DNA of 11,285 bases. Origin: Phanerodontia chrysosporium. Its lineage: Eukaryota > Basidiomycota > Agaricomycetes > Polyporales > Phanerochaetaceae. Shown piece by piece: positions 1 to 10,385 of the stretch. Under the pieces are notes generated by a model that saw nothing but the letters and a program-made list of their open reading frames with translations, was not told the DNA's origin and ran no database searches. Location of the stretch: positions 1 to 11,285 of the forward strand of contig MJGA01000145.1 in NCBI GenBank assembly GCA_001910725.1, read 5' to 3'. The translations under genes were made by a program, and so were the position numbers. Within the stretch, counting starts at the first letter, position 1. Each line of letters begins with the position of its first letter.

Positions 1-3000
1 AGACTTGGTATCGACGAGCACCGGCGTTACCGCACACTTACCTTGCCGGCCCCGCATGCAATGCGTTCGGGCACGACATCGCCAATCTCACTCTCGAAGC
101 CACATACGAATCTGATACACGGTTCGTGCTTCTATCAGTATGTGCGGGAGCATGCCAACTGACTCCGAGCTTCTGACAGGCTGCACGTGAACATTTTCGA
201 CACTGCGCGGTCACAGTTCACCGTGCCTTCTTCTGTCGTCGCGGTGCCGCGCGCGTCGGGTCTCTCGCACATGGATTCTTCGGAGCTCGTGTTCAACTAC
301 GAGACGTCGCCCTTCGCATTCTGGATCACGCGGCCGCCTTCTCGCCTGATGCAGCACCCTGTTCGACACGCGCGCCTCGTCTCTGCCTCCCACGCCCATC
401 CCTCCTCTGGACTCCACTGATCCATCCACGGCACTCGACAGCTTTCCCCTCGTGTTCGAGGATTCGTACCTCCAAATAGCGTCGGCCCCTACCGAAGGAC
501 CACCAACATATATGGGCTCGGGGGAGGTTCCGTCGCAAGCAGCGGCTTTCCGCCGCCACCTGGCGAAACGGCAGCGTTTGGCACCTTGGCAGACTTTTTT
601 GGAACAGAGATATACAGGACCCGCTGGATCAAAACCTGCAAGTCGTTCTTAAGGCGCATATATTGCACATTGAACACTCACATCAACTCTCGTAGGGTAC
701 GGCTCGCATAACATTTATCTGGAAACACCGCTTCGACGAAAAGACGAGCAAGTCTCAATCCCATGGAGTGTTCCTTCTGAGGTACTACAGTTGTCTCCTG
801 TGTTATAGAAACTTCTGCTGAATAACCTGTTGCAATAGCGCTGCACCCGCAGATATCCTTCTAGTTACACCGCCGTCGTCCAACGTCTCACTTAATTGAG
901 TACCGCCTGGTAGGCGGCACCCTGGACATGTACTTCTTCTCGGGTCCCTCGTCGCAGACGGTCATTGAGCAGTACACGGACGTGATAGGCAAGCCGACGT
1001 GCAGCCCGCCTGGGGCCTCGGCTTCCACCTGTGCCGCTGGGGGTACAGGAACGTCAGCGAGACGATGGCCGCGGGTTGAAGGGCATGCGGGACGCGAATA
1101 TCCCGCTCGAAGGTGCGCCGTCAACAGCCCAGTTCGAGCACATTCTCACGTCTGCTGTAGTCATGTGGAAACGGACATCGACCTGTATCACGCTTTCAGA
1201 GATTTTTACCGCCGACCCTGTTTCCTTCCCGCCAGAAGAAGATGCGCTCATTCATCCGCGAGCTGGTACGATTTAATTCTAGCATCATACCCTCACACCT
1301 TAATTTCGTTGCACACTAGGCCAAAAATCACCAGCATTACATTCCCATTGTGGACGCTGCTATCGCGCACCAGGGAAAACGCAAGCGACCTGGTAAGCAT
1401 ATATCATGATCCCAGATCATGCACTTGACCTTCCATCAAACCTGTAGTATGACCCGTACATTCGTGGAACAGAACTGTACGCAGTACCATCCGGATGTTC
1501 TATCTCTATGACACGTCTAACCGTTGCATTAGCGACGCGTTCGTCAAGAACCCTGATGGGTCCGAGTACATCGGCCAGGTGTGGCCAGGATATACCGTCT
1601 TCCCCGATTGGTTCGCTCCGAACGCACAGCAGCTCTGGACCGAGGCGCTGTCGAACTGGAGCGCGCTGGGCATCGAGTTCAGTGGCATTTGGCTCGACAT
1701 GAACGAGGTGTCTAGTTTCTGTGTTGGCAGCTGGTGAGCATGACCGTCGGGCAGCGTAGGAACGCACTGGACACACGAACAGCGGGACTGGGCAGGATTG
1801 GAGCAATACGACGCTGCCATTCCTGCTTCCTGGAGACCCTGGAATGGAAATCACGGATTGGCAGAAGGGTGAGCACTCTTGATGGCGCGCATCGACGACG
1901 AGCTGAGCCGCCGTACGTAGCTACAACTCGACCATCTCGGGCCCAAGCGGGAACGTGACTGTCAACGGCACTCTCACGTATGGCGCTGGTACAGACACCA
2001 GTGCCGGCGCGGACGCCATCCAGAAACGAGGCCTCGGCTCTGCAGCAGCCGATATGGACCTCAATGACCCGCCGTACACTATCCACAATGGTGACGTCGT
2101 TCAGTCGTAGTCTGCACTCGTTCTCACCATCGACCAGGATTCGGCCCACTGTCCGTGCACACCATGGCCACCAACGCGACGCACGCCGGCGGGCTCATCG
2201 AGCTCGACGTGCACAACCTGTGGGGCATGATGGAGTCGCGCGCGACGCACGACGCGCTCCTGTCCGTGCGCCCGGGGCAGCGCCCGTTCATCATCGCGCG
2301 GAGCACGTTCCCGTCCTCGGGCAGGTGGACCGGGCACTGGCTCGGCGACAACTTCAGCAAGTGGGCGTACATGCGCGCGAGCGTGGCGGGCGTGCTGCAG
2401 TTCCAGCTGTTCGGCATCCCGATGGTCGGCGCGGACGTGTGTGGCTTCCAGGGGAACACGGACGAGGAGCTGTGCAACCGCTGGATGATGCTCGGCGCGT
2501 TCCTCCCGTTCTTCCGCAACCACAACCAGCGCGGCGCGCGCAGCCAGGAGCCGTTCCGCTGGGACAGCGTCGCAGAGGCGAGTCGCACCGCCATTGGAAT
2601 CCGCTATTCGCTTCTGCCGTACTGGGTGAGCCCTCTTCTGGACCGTGTTGAGCGTCGGACTGACGGCCTTCCAGTACACATTGTTTGCCAACGCTTCGCT
2701 GCATGGTTCACCGCCTGTGCGCGCTCTCTTCTTTGAATTCCCAGATGAGCCCGAGCTCTTCGCGGTGGACACCCAGTTCTTGGTCGGGCGGGACATCCTC
2801 GTCACGCCCGTGCTGACGCCGAATGTGTCCTCTGTCGCCGGTACGCCTCCGCCGCGCACTTGCAGCCGTCCTCTGACACCGTCCTACAGGCATCCTTCCC
2901 GGGCGAGGCCACACCGTCTGGCGCGACTGGTACACACACGAGGCCGTGACCGCGAGCGCAGGCACGCCCACGCCGCTCTCCGCGCCGCTCGGGCACATCC

Positions 3001-3410
3001 CGGTGCACATCCGCGACGGCGCCGCGATCCTGCTGCACGCGGCGCCCGGGTACACGACCGCGGAGACACGCCTGTCGCCATTCGCGCTGCTCGTCTCCCT
3101 GACAAAGGACGGCCACGCGTCCGGGTCGGCGTACTTGGACGACGGCGAGAGCGTGCCGCCGACACCGAGCAGGACGGTCACGTTCGCCGTCGGTGCCGGT
3201 GTGCTGCACATCACGAGCTCCGGGACGTACACGGCTGTGCCGGCACTGGAACGCGTGACGGTGCTCGGGGCGCCGCGCCCGTCGGTGGTCGCTGTTGCCG
3301 GGGCAGAGCTCGCGCGGGAGAGCTGGACGTACGACGCGGCGAAGATGGAGCTGGTCGTCAGCGGACTGAGGGTGAATGTGAACGAGGATGCTACGATGGA
3401 GTGGCATTAG
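1..3410 (+). CDS. GH31 alpha-glucosidase, 5'-partial, multi-exon, frame-disrupted in the 5' part
   Basis: Family 31 glycoside hydrolase that releases glucose from non-reducing ends of alpha-glucans, probably secreted: many N-glycosylation sequons are seen (NVS, NTT, NST, NVT, NGT, NAT, NAS). The signal peptide lies outside the window. Exons I infer: <1-121, 180-637, 696-781, 839-1112, 1161-1265, 1320-1392, 1448-1476, 1533-1733, 1783-1868, 1921-2090, 2138-2625, 2675-2840, 2890-3410. The N-terminal part shows ACNAFGHDIANLTLEATY and SPFAFWITR. The nucleophile is Asp at 1696-1698 in GIWLDMNEVSSFC. The acid/base is Asp at 2347-2349 in HWLGDNFSKW. MVGADVCGF and FFRNHN follow, then the C-terminal beta domains and a TAG at 3408. 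Phases match perfectly from exon 10 onward. Left of about 1390, conserved residues are recovered only by changing frame many times; one more base seems missing near 1862 (expected WPEGYN across the intron). I cannot tell pseudogene from poor sequence by eye, but homopolymer-type changes favour sequence error. Confidence 0.9.
638..695 (+). other. Possible GC-AG intron in the GH31 gene
   Basis: The exon encoding DPLDQNL is followed by GCAAGTCG, the usual consensus of a GC-type donor, and the acceptor CTCGTAG ends at 695. Joining here gives NLYGSHN, as expected for the family, if one G of the GGG at 695-697 is surplus. A GT donor at 642 is the alternative but gives a poorer protein match. The region carries many indels, so the exact junction is uncertain. 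Confidence 0.4.
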
Positions 3411-3671
3411 TAGAATAGTGTACGGCATGTATAGTTTTGCAGCTGCTATTGTGATACATACTTTCAACCTTCCAGGGATCTTGTGCATCCAACTGTGCGA
3501 AAAGGCTATCCTGGACTTTGTCAAGTAATCAGGCAAGGACAGAAATAACAAAGAAGCAACCTCTGCCCACCTGCTTGAGTGACGACCAAAAAATGCACGA
3601 AGCCCTCTGAGTAGTCATTCCTCTCGGCTTCCACGTCCTCGGATTCATGAACGTGCTTGTCAACATCCGTG

Positions 3672-4109
3672 ATGGCCAGTCAGCATGGTCCCTCAGCCAC
3701 CGCTGTGCGCGCCAGAACAAGGTATCGGCAGGCTCTATGGATAGGCCTTTTGGCTAATTATGAGGCTTAGCGTGGCTCAATTTAGAGCAGCGGTAGAAGA
3801 TTATGCGCACCGCCAAGAGGATCACATCGCCAATGTCGAAGTCCAGTGGTGGAACAGCGTACTTCACGAAACAGCCGACGGCAGGCCAATCCCCTTCAGC
3901 CGAGGCCAGCACGGGCTTGAGGAGATTAGGGCAGTATGAAGTCAAGTTCAAGGAGACCATTGCAGTAGCAGGAATGGCGCGACAGCAACTTGAGACTCGG
4001 ACTTTTTCAGTTCGCGGGGGAGTTTGGGCATTTCAAAGTCCGACCCAGTCTGTCTTGCCACCCAAGTGGCGTTGCCCATGTCAACCTATCCTGCAGAAAT
4101 CTGGTCTAA
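3672..4109 (+). CDS. Putative small three-exon gene, unknown function
   Basis: Not recognised. The first ATG after an in-frame stop is at 3672, and three exons can be joined in phase: 3672-3721, 3771-3933 and 4011-4109 (TAA at 4107). Intron 1 (49 bp) starts GTATCG and has GGCTAATT followed closely by GGCTTAG. Intron 2 (77 bp) starts GTATGA and ends CTTTTTCAG. The product would be about 103 residues, starting MASQHGPSATAVRARTS. The middle exon looks protein-like, with an acidic, aromatic stretch (EDHIANVEVQWWNSVLHE), and exon 3 opens FAGEFGHFKV. No signal peptide, membrane helix or known domain is seen. It lies 261 bp downstream of the glucosidase stop on the same strand, so it could instead be a decayed fragment or non-coding. 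Codon texture and matching splice phases are the only support; the C-terminal exon is the least certain. Confidence 0.35.
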
Positions 4110-4262
4110 AAGAAAACATTCTTCGCTTCCAAGTGATACACTTATGTGGTGATTTGCCTGCTCTCGCGCTCACATCGCCCAAGGAGTCGAGGAGGGTAGG
4201 CACTGCGCGGAAACGTCTACTTAGCGGCGCTTGCATATGGACGCCGGTCGGAGCTGACGAGA

Positions 4263-4286
4263 GTTGAAACGTTGAAACGTTGAACT
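4263..4286. repeat. Short tandem repeat, three 8-bp units
   Basis: Two exact copies of GTTGAAAC are followed by a third copy that differs only at its last base. It sits in the gap between the convergent glucosidase and monooxygenase genes. No function can be assigned. Confidence 0.75.
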
Positions 4287-4391
4287 TCCAAGACACTTTA
4301 TTGCGTACAAAGTTACAGCTTGACATTCCAAAAGGACCAGCAGCGCTACAAACAATACCAGTACATCTTTCTATACTTTTATCTCAAGCGT

Positions 4392-5474
4392 TCACGCCTT
4401 GACCTCGGCTGGGGCAGAATACCGCTCGCCAAAGATGCCCTCCTGCTTCGCCTTGATCTCTGCAGACAAACAAGGTCAGCGGAGGCAGCGGTGCAGAAGC
4501 ACGTCGAGTAACGCACGGAGAGCAAGGTGCTTCGAGAAGAAGCGGCACCACGCCAGGTTGCCCATCATGTACCAGAAGTTGGGCAGGCCAATCTCGCGCC
4601 ACGCGCCACGAATCTCACCCTCGGCGTTGAGGCTCCAGATCGGCACGATCTTCTTGCCCTCCTCCGCACCGACGAGGTCAGTGATGGGCCCGCGCGGGTC
4701 CGAGAAGCTGTGGTCACGACCGTCAGTGGGGGCCCGGCGTGAGATCAGAGACGTGGCGCGACGCACCCAGTCGCGAAGAGGACAACGTCCGCCTCGAGCT
4801 CGCTTCCGTCGGTGAACTTGAGGCCCTTGGGCGTGAAGCATTCAATTTGCGTGCCGTTCTTCAGCTTGATCTTGCCGTCGATGATCATCTGGCACGCGCC
4901 GACGTCTGGACGGACGCTGTCAGCCTCGCAGAGCAACTCTCATGGCGCACCGCCGCACACACATACCTAGGTAGTACCCGCCCGCACGCTTGAGCGCGAG
5001 GAAGAGGAAACCAGAGCCGTCCTCGCCAAAGTTGAGCTTGTAGCCCCTCTTCACGAGGCCATCGAGGAGCTCCCTGGGCGCTGATCAGCTTCACAGGTTC
5101 GCCACAGGAACGCGTCAAACGCACTGGTCTTTCTCCTTGATGATGGCCGTTCCACGCTGCGCGAGGAGCTTGTTGAACAGGATTGGGACCGAGTTATCCA
5201 GCCTATCGGCCTCCTCGATTGGCGGGCCACCCTCCCAGTAGTTCGCTACAAAGACATTAGTCTTCGATTGTCGCCCAAAGAGTGACCGTTTGCGCACGTT
5301 TCATGAGAATGGGCATGCCCTCCTTCGTGGACATGATGTATGTCGAGCTGCGCTGGAAGAGCGTGACATCAACGCCGTGCTCGACATAGTCGGTGCAGAT
5401 ATCATGAGCTGCACGGATTGATCAGTTCACAGACGATACCGCGTGGATATGAACGACGCACCTGACGTGCACGC
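4392..5474 (-). pseudogene. Flavin-containing monooxygenase-like gene, N-terminal half missing
   Basis: C-terminal half of a fungal FMO-type flavoprotein (NADPH- and O2-dependent oxygenation; substrate unknown). Exons on the minus strand, in gene order: a remnant ending at 5462, then 5408-5298, 5245-5125, 5073-4967, 4905-4767, 4707-4517 and 4459-4392 (TGA at 4392-4394). Every junction is in phase, with introns of 51-61 bp. The readable product is about 245 residues. It starts at ACTSAHDI, the tail of the pyridine-nucleotide-binding glycine motif, and continues with VDVTLFQRSSTYIMSTKEG, NYWEGGPP and ADVVLFATGFSD (the FATG motif). It ends ...GERYSAPAEVKA. The FAD-binding GxGxxG half, roughly the first 200 or more residues, has no room: the upstream oxysterol-binding gene ends at 5651, and nothing FMO-like is seen at 5475-5650. 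The remaining exons have no stops or frameshifts, so the loss is recent or is an assembly join. The family call is firm; pseudogene status is inferred from the truncation. Confidence 0.82.
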
Positions 5475-5650
5475 ACGGCGTGCTGACGCAGGTTACCGTG
5501 GCGAGGGCTCGAGAACCGGAAAAGATACGAATATGATACAGCTCAATAAAACACTGATCATTATCACCGAATACAACAGCGTGGAAAACAAGTACACTAA
5601 AGCGGTCCAAAACCCGAGATACAACATAGGCGAATAGCATACAGACCTGA

Positions 5651-8600
5651 TCACGGCTGGTCGTCAATAAATATCTTGTCGACCCCTCTCCACCGCTCGT
5701 CGACGTGCCCGATATCTTCTCCTTGTACACCCGCTCGCGCTCAACCCAGTACTCAACCTTGTCGTTGTCCGCGCGCGCCGGCGCCCACACGCGCTCGCCT
5801 GTGTCTGGTTCCGTCGTCGCCGAGAACCAACGCGGACGGTGCGGCGGCGCACGGCCCTCCTCCCGCGCCTTGCGCGTCGCGCGCTGGAACTCCTCCTGCT
5901 TCTGCTTCAGCTCGTTCGCGCGCTCGTACTTGCCAAGCTCGAACGCGCGCTGATCGGGCCGGAGCCGGCAGTCCGTCGGGCACAGGTACGGCTTCAGCGT
6001 GTCCTCCGGGCAGTCGTTGAGCGTGATCGCGAACGGGGTCAGGTTGAACGGGGCGGGCGGCTTCTCCGAGTTACGCCAGAGTAGGATGTACTCCGGCATC
6101 GAAGAGGCAGCGTGCACGGAAACGTCGGGGTGAAGATGACCGACACCCGTGCCTACTGCGCGAGCCACAAGTTGGCTGTTCCAGCGGCCGGCGATCTCAT
6201 AGGTGACATTGCCCTCCTTGTCCGCAACATAGCCGCTGATTTCGTACGCGTCCTTGCCGCGCCATCCGCGAGGCTTAAAGGTCAGGACGCACTGGTCTCC
6301 ATTACGGTGATTGGTAATCTGCGAAGAGGACAGTGAGGCAGGGCAAGAGCTGGCAGTGAAGATGCGCACGCACCACCATATCACCGTAATGATCAATCGT
6401 TGGAGATCCAAGGATAAACCCAGAGACATTCGTCGTGACCTTCTTCCAGCTGAAGTGCTCAACCACACGTCCTTCGAGAACAGAGTCAAGCGCCTTGGGA
6501 TAGTGTGGTGCCCAGTCTTCAGGCAGAAGCAAGTCCGCGTGTGCGATACCAGTCGGACGGATCTCGAATGACTTGCCCAGGAACTTGTTCTGCGCGTCCA
6601 CCTCGCCGTAATACCGCCATGCAGGAGACTCAGCCCAGCACGCCGAAATCGGCGGGTGGTGGCTGACCTGCTCCGAGACGTAGCGATACTTCTTATCGAG
6701 TCGAACGTACTCAAAGGTCTCGCTCTGCAGCATAGCGTCAGTCTCGAAAGCAATATGGTGCCAGACGGGAACGCGCACCAGCATGGGATTGAAAGGCTTG
6801 GCGATACGCCCGATTGTTGAAGAATAATTCGACATGGCGAAGGCAGCAACAAAGGCTATGCGCCTATGGGGATCCCTCTCCGCTGCCGCCGCATCTAAGC
6901 ATTCCGAAAACTCCATGTCCTCCGCCTGCACCAATGGAATGCTGTTAGTACCACGCAATGACCACACGACGTGATGTAACCCACCATACGCTGCAGCATA
7001 CTAGTGGGCTCGTTGAAAAACACCGGGAACGAGATCTTTGTCAGGTCCTTCCCGATGCTGTTCTTGAGGACGGCCCAAAGGCTCATCGGAGGGCGGTCGT
7101 CGCTCGAAATCGCGAGGTGCGATCGCAGGCGTTCGTATCCCCTGTACTGTTCGCGGTCAATCATCGGCGGCAGAGGCATGGTGCGCCGCCCCGCAAGCTG
7201 GTCTGTGATGACGAGATTCGGCAGGTTGTTTGTCTCGATCGCGTCAAAGAACTCGTCCTCCTCGTCTGTATCGACTGTCTCCTCTTCTGCGGTGGGCGAC
7301 GTTGAGCCTAGCAAGAGACTCCGCGGACGCACAGCCGTTGGAGACGCGAGAGGAGACACCATCGACCGTCTGCTGATTGACGTGCGGCGCATGGCCATCG
7401 CAGAGGATGTCGGGGTGGGAGTCTCGGCGTGGGTCTCCGCTGATGGTCCGGTTGCTGTAGCTTCGGGTGTCCGGATGGGCTCTGGGGACTCTACGGTAAC
7501 AGCAGGTGGCGAGCTGAGCGGGAGAGCGGGAGGACGGTTGCGCAGAGTGCTCACGGCCGAGCTCATCTCGGACGCAGTGAGGTAACTCGAGCCCTCTGTC
7601 AACCGGCTCCGCCTGCGGGCCTTGTTGCGGAGCTCGCGCTCGAGGAACTCGCCCTCCTTCACCACCGCCTGCAGGCTCTGCTCCCAGACGTTCTGGCGTT
7701 CGCGCTCCTTCTCTAGCTGGTTACGGTACCAATCCTCGCGTTCGCGGACCATGTGCACGTACTCTGAGAGCATGTTCTGCACCGTGTGCAACGAATCGGC
7801 CATAGCAGCCTTCGCGTCTGCAGAACCACCATCGACTTGAAGGCTTCTCAGTAGCTCTGCTGTAAGCTCCATCTGCGCGAGGGTCGAGTTGCCATGCAGC
7901 TCAAAATTGAGATGGTGGGGAGGGTTAGCCTGCGACTCGTCTGATGACGATCCTTCGGTCTTGTCCCCATCATCATGACCATCCCTACTAGCCTCCCTCA
8001 GAGTAGGGCTTGCGTCCGAAGCCGAAGGATCATCGCCGGCGATTGAGCTTGGAGCGGACTCTAGCGGTGCTTGATGACTGCGACGATGCAGAGTGCTGGT
8101 CGACATTCTGACAGATGGCGCCAGGAGGCTTGACACCTCGCTGTCAACACTTGCACGCTCAGCTTCGCGCCGCGCCCACTCGGAGCTCTTCACGAGTGCT
8201 TGTATCCACCGTGAAGCCTCCACAGGGTGATTAGCTTTGAGATACCACTTCTGCACGCCATGATGCCCCCGCGTCGGCGTGGACTGAACTTCAAAACGTA
8301 GCCCGCTGCTGCCAGGCGTCTGTTTCACAATGGCCGTCTTCATGGATATCGAGCCCCTACTGGCGACTTGTTCATCTTCCTGATGTCGATAGTCTGATGA
8401 AATAACTCTAAATCGACGTTTGAGACCATATGCAACGGATGACTTACAGGACAAGACACCCTGTTTGAGGACAAACCATCGAGTATTGTAGCCCTTGGCA
8501 ACGTTGGTGTACTTGTTGAGATACCCTTTCAACTCGGGACAGCCGTTGGACGGCTGGTCTAGGAGTGTGGTATCTTGGTTGCTGACTGACTAAACGTCAA

Positions 8601-9606
8601 CCATTTCGTAGAACGAACGGGGATATTGCGGTACATACATTGTCTCAGAAACACTCTGACTCGGTCGTCCTTGGGGAGCCCGTCTCCAACAGCTCGCCCT
8701 TTGCGATCTCGCACGAAGACGTCAGCCCCTGCGCGTACCGCCAGCTCTACCATGCGCAGATCTCGTCGACGGGCCGCTTCGTGTAGTATCGTCGTGCCGG
8801 TAGTTTCGTCCAGATAAGACAGATCCACATGGCGGATTCTGGGGGAAGAAAGTAAAGCAACGAGCGCGTCCGGCGGCTTCTCGTTCAATGGCGACTGAAC
8901 GTAATGGTGTAGCAGAGAGCGATATGAGGCATCCAGAAGGGCACGCGATTCTAGTACTGTGTAAGGCTGAGCCAGTGCGCGAGACGAGAGTAGACACACC
9001 CTTTATGGCCCGGACGACTTCCTTGCCCTTCGCCACTTCGAGGCACGTCCGACCTTGAGTATCTCTCAAAGTATCGTCGATACCATCCTGTTCGAGCAAG
9101 AGGGTGACAACGTCCAGGCGAGGAAGAGATGCGGCGAGGTGGAGGGCGGTCGTCCCTGAACCCGGCGGGTGAACGGCGTTCGGGGAGATGGATCTATGGC
9201 CCAAGAGCAAAGCCACGGTATCACCTAAAGCCTAAACGTTTAGGGGCCCGACACACGTAAAACGAGGGACGTACATGATGCGCAGCGAATCGCGAGATGC
9301 AGTGCAGCCGCGCCGAGGTCTACCTCGCCCTGCTCCGAGCTGCGTCTCTCCCTGCCAATGTCTGCGAGGAACGGGTGTATCTGCGCCGGATCACCTGTAG
9401 CAGGCCTTTGAGCATAGGGTGTCTGCGAAGCACGCATGTGCCGTACCACTCCGCAAGGCCGAGAGGAGCCTGACTTGATACAGGGCATCGTTGTTCCCTG
9501 CTCGCGTCAGTCGGATGGTTGCACTCAACTTGGAGAACATTTTAGATGTACCTGCGTCGCGTGCACGCGCAGGCACAGAGGTTGACGAAGAGGCCGATGG
9601 GACCAT
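5651..9606 (-). CDS. OSH1: Oxysterol-binding protein, ankyrin-PH-FFAT-ORD type (Osh1/OSBP-like)
   Basis: Lipid-transfer protein; relatives move sterol and/or PI4P at ER-Golgi or nucleus-vacuole contacts. Ten exons in gene order: 9606-9552, 9497-9447, 9394-9275, 9224-9000, 8950-8639, 8558-8448, 8393-6985, 6925-6779, 6724-6374, 6318-5651. All splice phases fit and give about 1149 residues. Ankyrin repeats lie near residues 60-92 (AAALHLAIR), 100-132 (TTALHLAAS) and 203-235 (TTILHEAAR). The PH domain is about 266-364 (GYLNKYTNVAKGYNTRWFVL). A low-complexity linker with a coiled coil follows near 485-560, then a FFAT motif at 672-678. The ORD runs to the end with SLWAVLKNSIGKDLTK, IAKPFNPML and the signature EQVSHHPP at 828-835. 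The start at 9606 is the first usable ATG in frame and is less certain than the rest. One base seems missing at about 5716: the expected tail VYKEKDIGHVDERW to TGA at 5651 needs it, otherwise the frame runs on to 5422. Confidence 0.93.
7234..7254 (-). other. FFAT motif EFFDAIE (VAP-binding)
   Basis: The codons at 7254-7234 give EFFDAIE, preceded by an acidic run (DTDEED). This matches the canonical EFFDAxE core that binds the MSP domain of ER-resident VAP/Scs2 proteins. It stands between the coiled coil and the ORD, as in OSBP and yeast Osh1/Osh2, and implies anchoring to the ER. Confidence 0.9.
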
Positions 9607-10385
9607 GCTCTGGCAATCGTCGGGGAACTGGCGAACGTCGAGAGCTCGGAAGGCCTGTACGGCCGAAGCGACCGTTCTAGTCGTGTCGTGAGGATTGTTC
9701 CGCGTCGTCTATGTGCGGGAACTGCCAAATCTTGTCGCGTTACGCTGTAAACTCAATGAATGTGAAGCGAGGCGAGACGAACGTAGTGGCAGGAGATGAA
9801 GGCGTCCGGAGGAGAGGTCATTCTGCGGAACTGCGGGAATCCATTATTTTTAGGAAATACGTCATTAAGTGGAATTTAACCCTGGTCCAGAAAGAAATTC
9901 CTGCACAATCTACGCCCATCCGCGCTGCCACCCAACGCCTTACTGCAGAAATTTCAGGCCTCATCCTGGTGCCTGACTGTTGAGCGTGAACGCCTAGCCC
10001 TACTGATACTCGAGTAAGTTCAGCACATGCTTCTTCCAACACAACCTCTGACACATAGATGCATATTATCAACGACGGCAGTGTGCGGCAATGCAAAGAT
10101 CAACTTCCCCGCTTATCCCGCCGCACCGTGCAGTCCATCTGACACAAGACTCGGCCACTTGCTTGGATCAAACTCATAGTCAGCACTAAAACCCGACTTC
10201 TACGATTACTCGGAGGCCGTATGGCAAACAGTTTGCAAGATTTGCTCATCATTAGAATCTCCAATGACTGATCTAGTACCATAACATAATTATAAAGCTC
10301 CGTGTACCATAAAGATTTCCGAATAGAGCGATATGAAAAGCTGGTAGGATGGCCCATTCAAACCATGATGAGCATCCCTACAGGG
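9607..10385. other. Intergenic region, no gene recognised
   Basis: About 780 bp between the oxysterol-binding gene start and the end of the next minus-strand gene. Open frames here are short, overlap on both strands and show no family motif or consistent splicing. The left part should hold the oxysterol-binding gene promoter and leader. The right part is AT-richer, with an imperfect direct repeat of GTACCATAA at 10276-10284 and 10304-10312 and a TATAAA at 10291-10296 on the plus strand. None of these can be tied to a gene. Confidence 0.5.

Noticed and set aside
928..1428. 166-codon plus-strand frame read as one protein
   Set aside because: Only its first residues (YFFSGPSSQTVIEQYTDVIG) are real GH31 sequence. 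The rest is frame-shifted exon and intron.
2101..2859. 252-codon open frame on the minus strand
   Set aside because: Antisense to the clean catalytic exons of the GH31 gene; Arg/Ala/Val-rich composition typical of a shadow of GC-rich coding sequence.
2802..3551. 249-codon open frame on the minus strand
   Set aside because: Antisense to the last GH31 exons, with no motif. The plus strand has conserved GH31 beta-domain sequence in phase.
6319..6852. Upstream half of the long minus-strand frame ending at 5422
   Set aside because: Out of frame with the ORD exons; true coding in this frame begins only at the acceptor at 6318.
7004..7585. 193-codon open frame on the plus strand
   Set aside because: Antisense to the serine-rich linker and FFAT region of the oxysterol-binding gene; no domain.
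9818..10096. 92-codon minus-strand frame
   Set aside because: No family signal, no splice support, and an equally good frame on the other strand.
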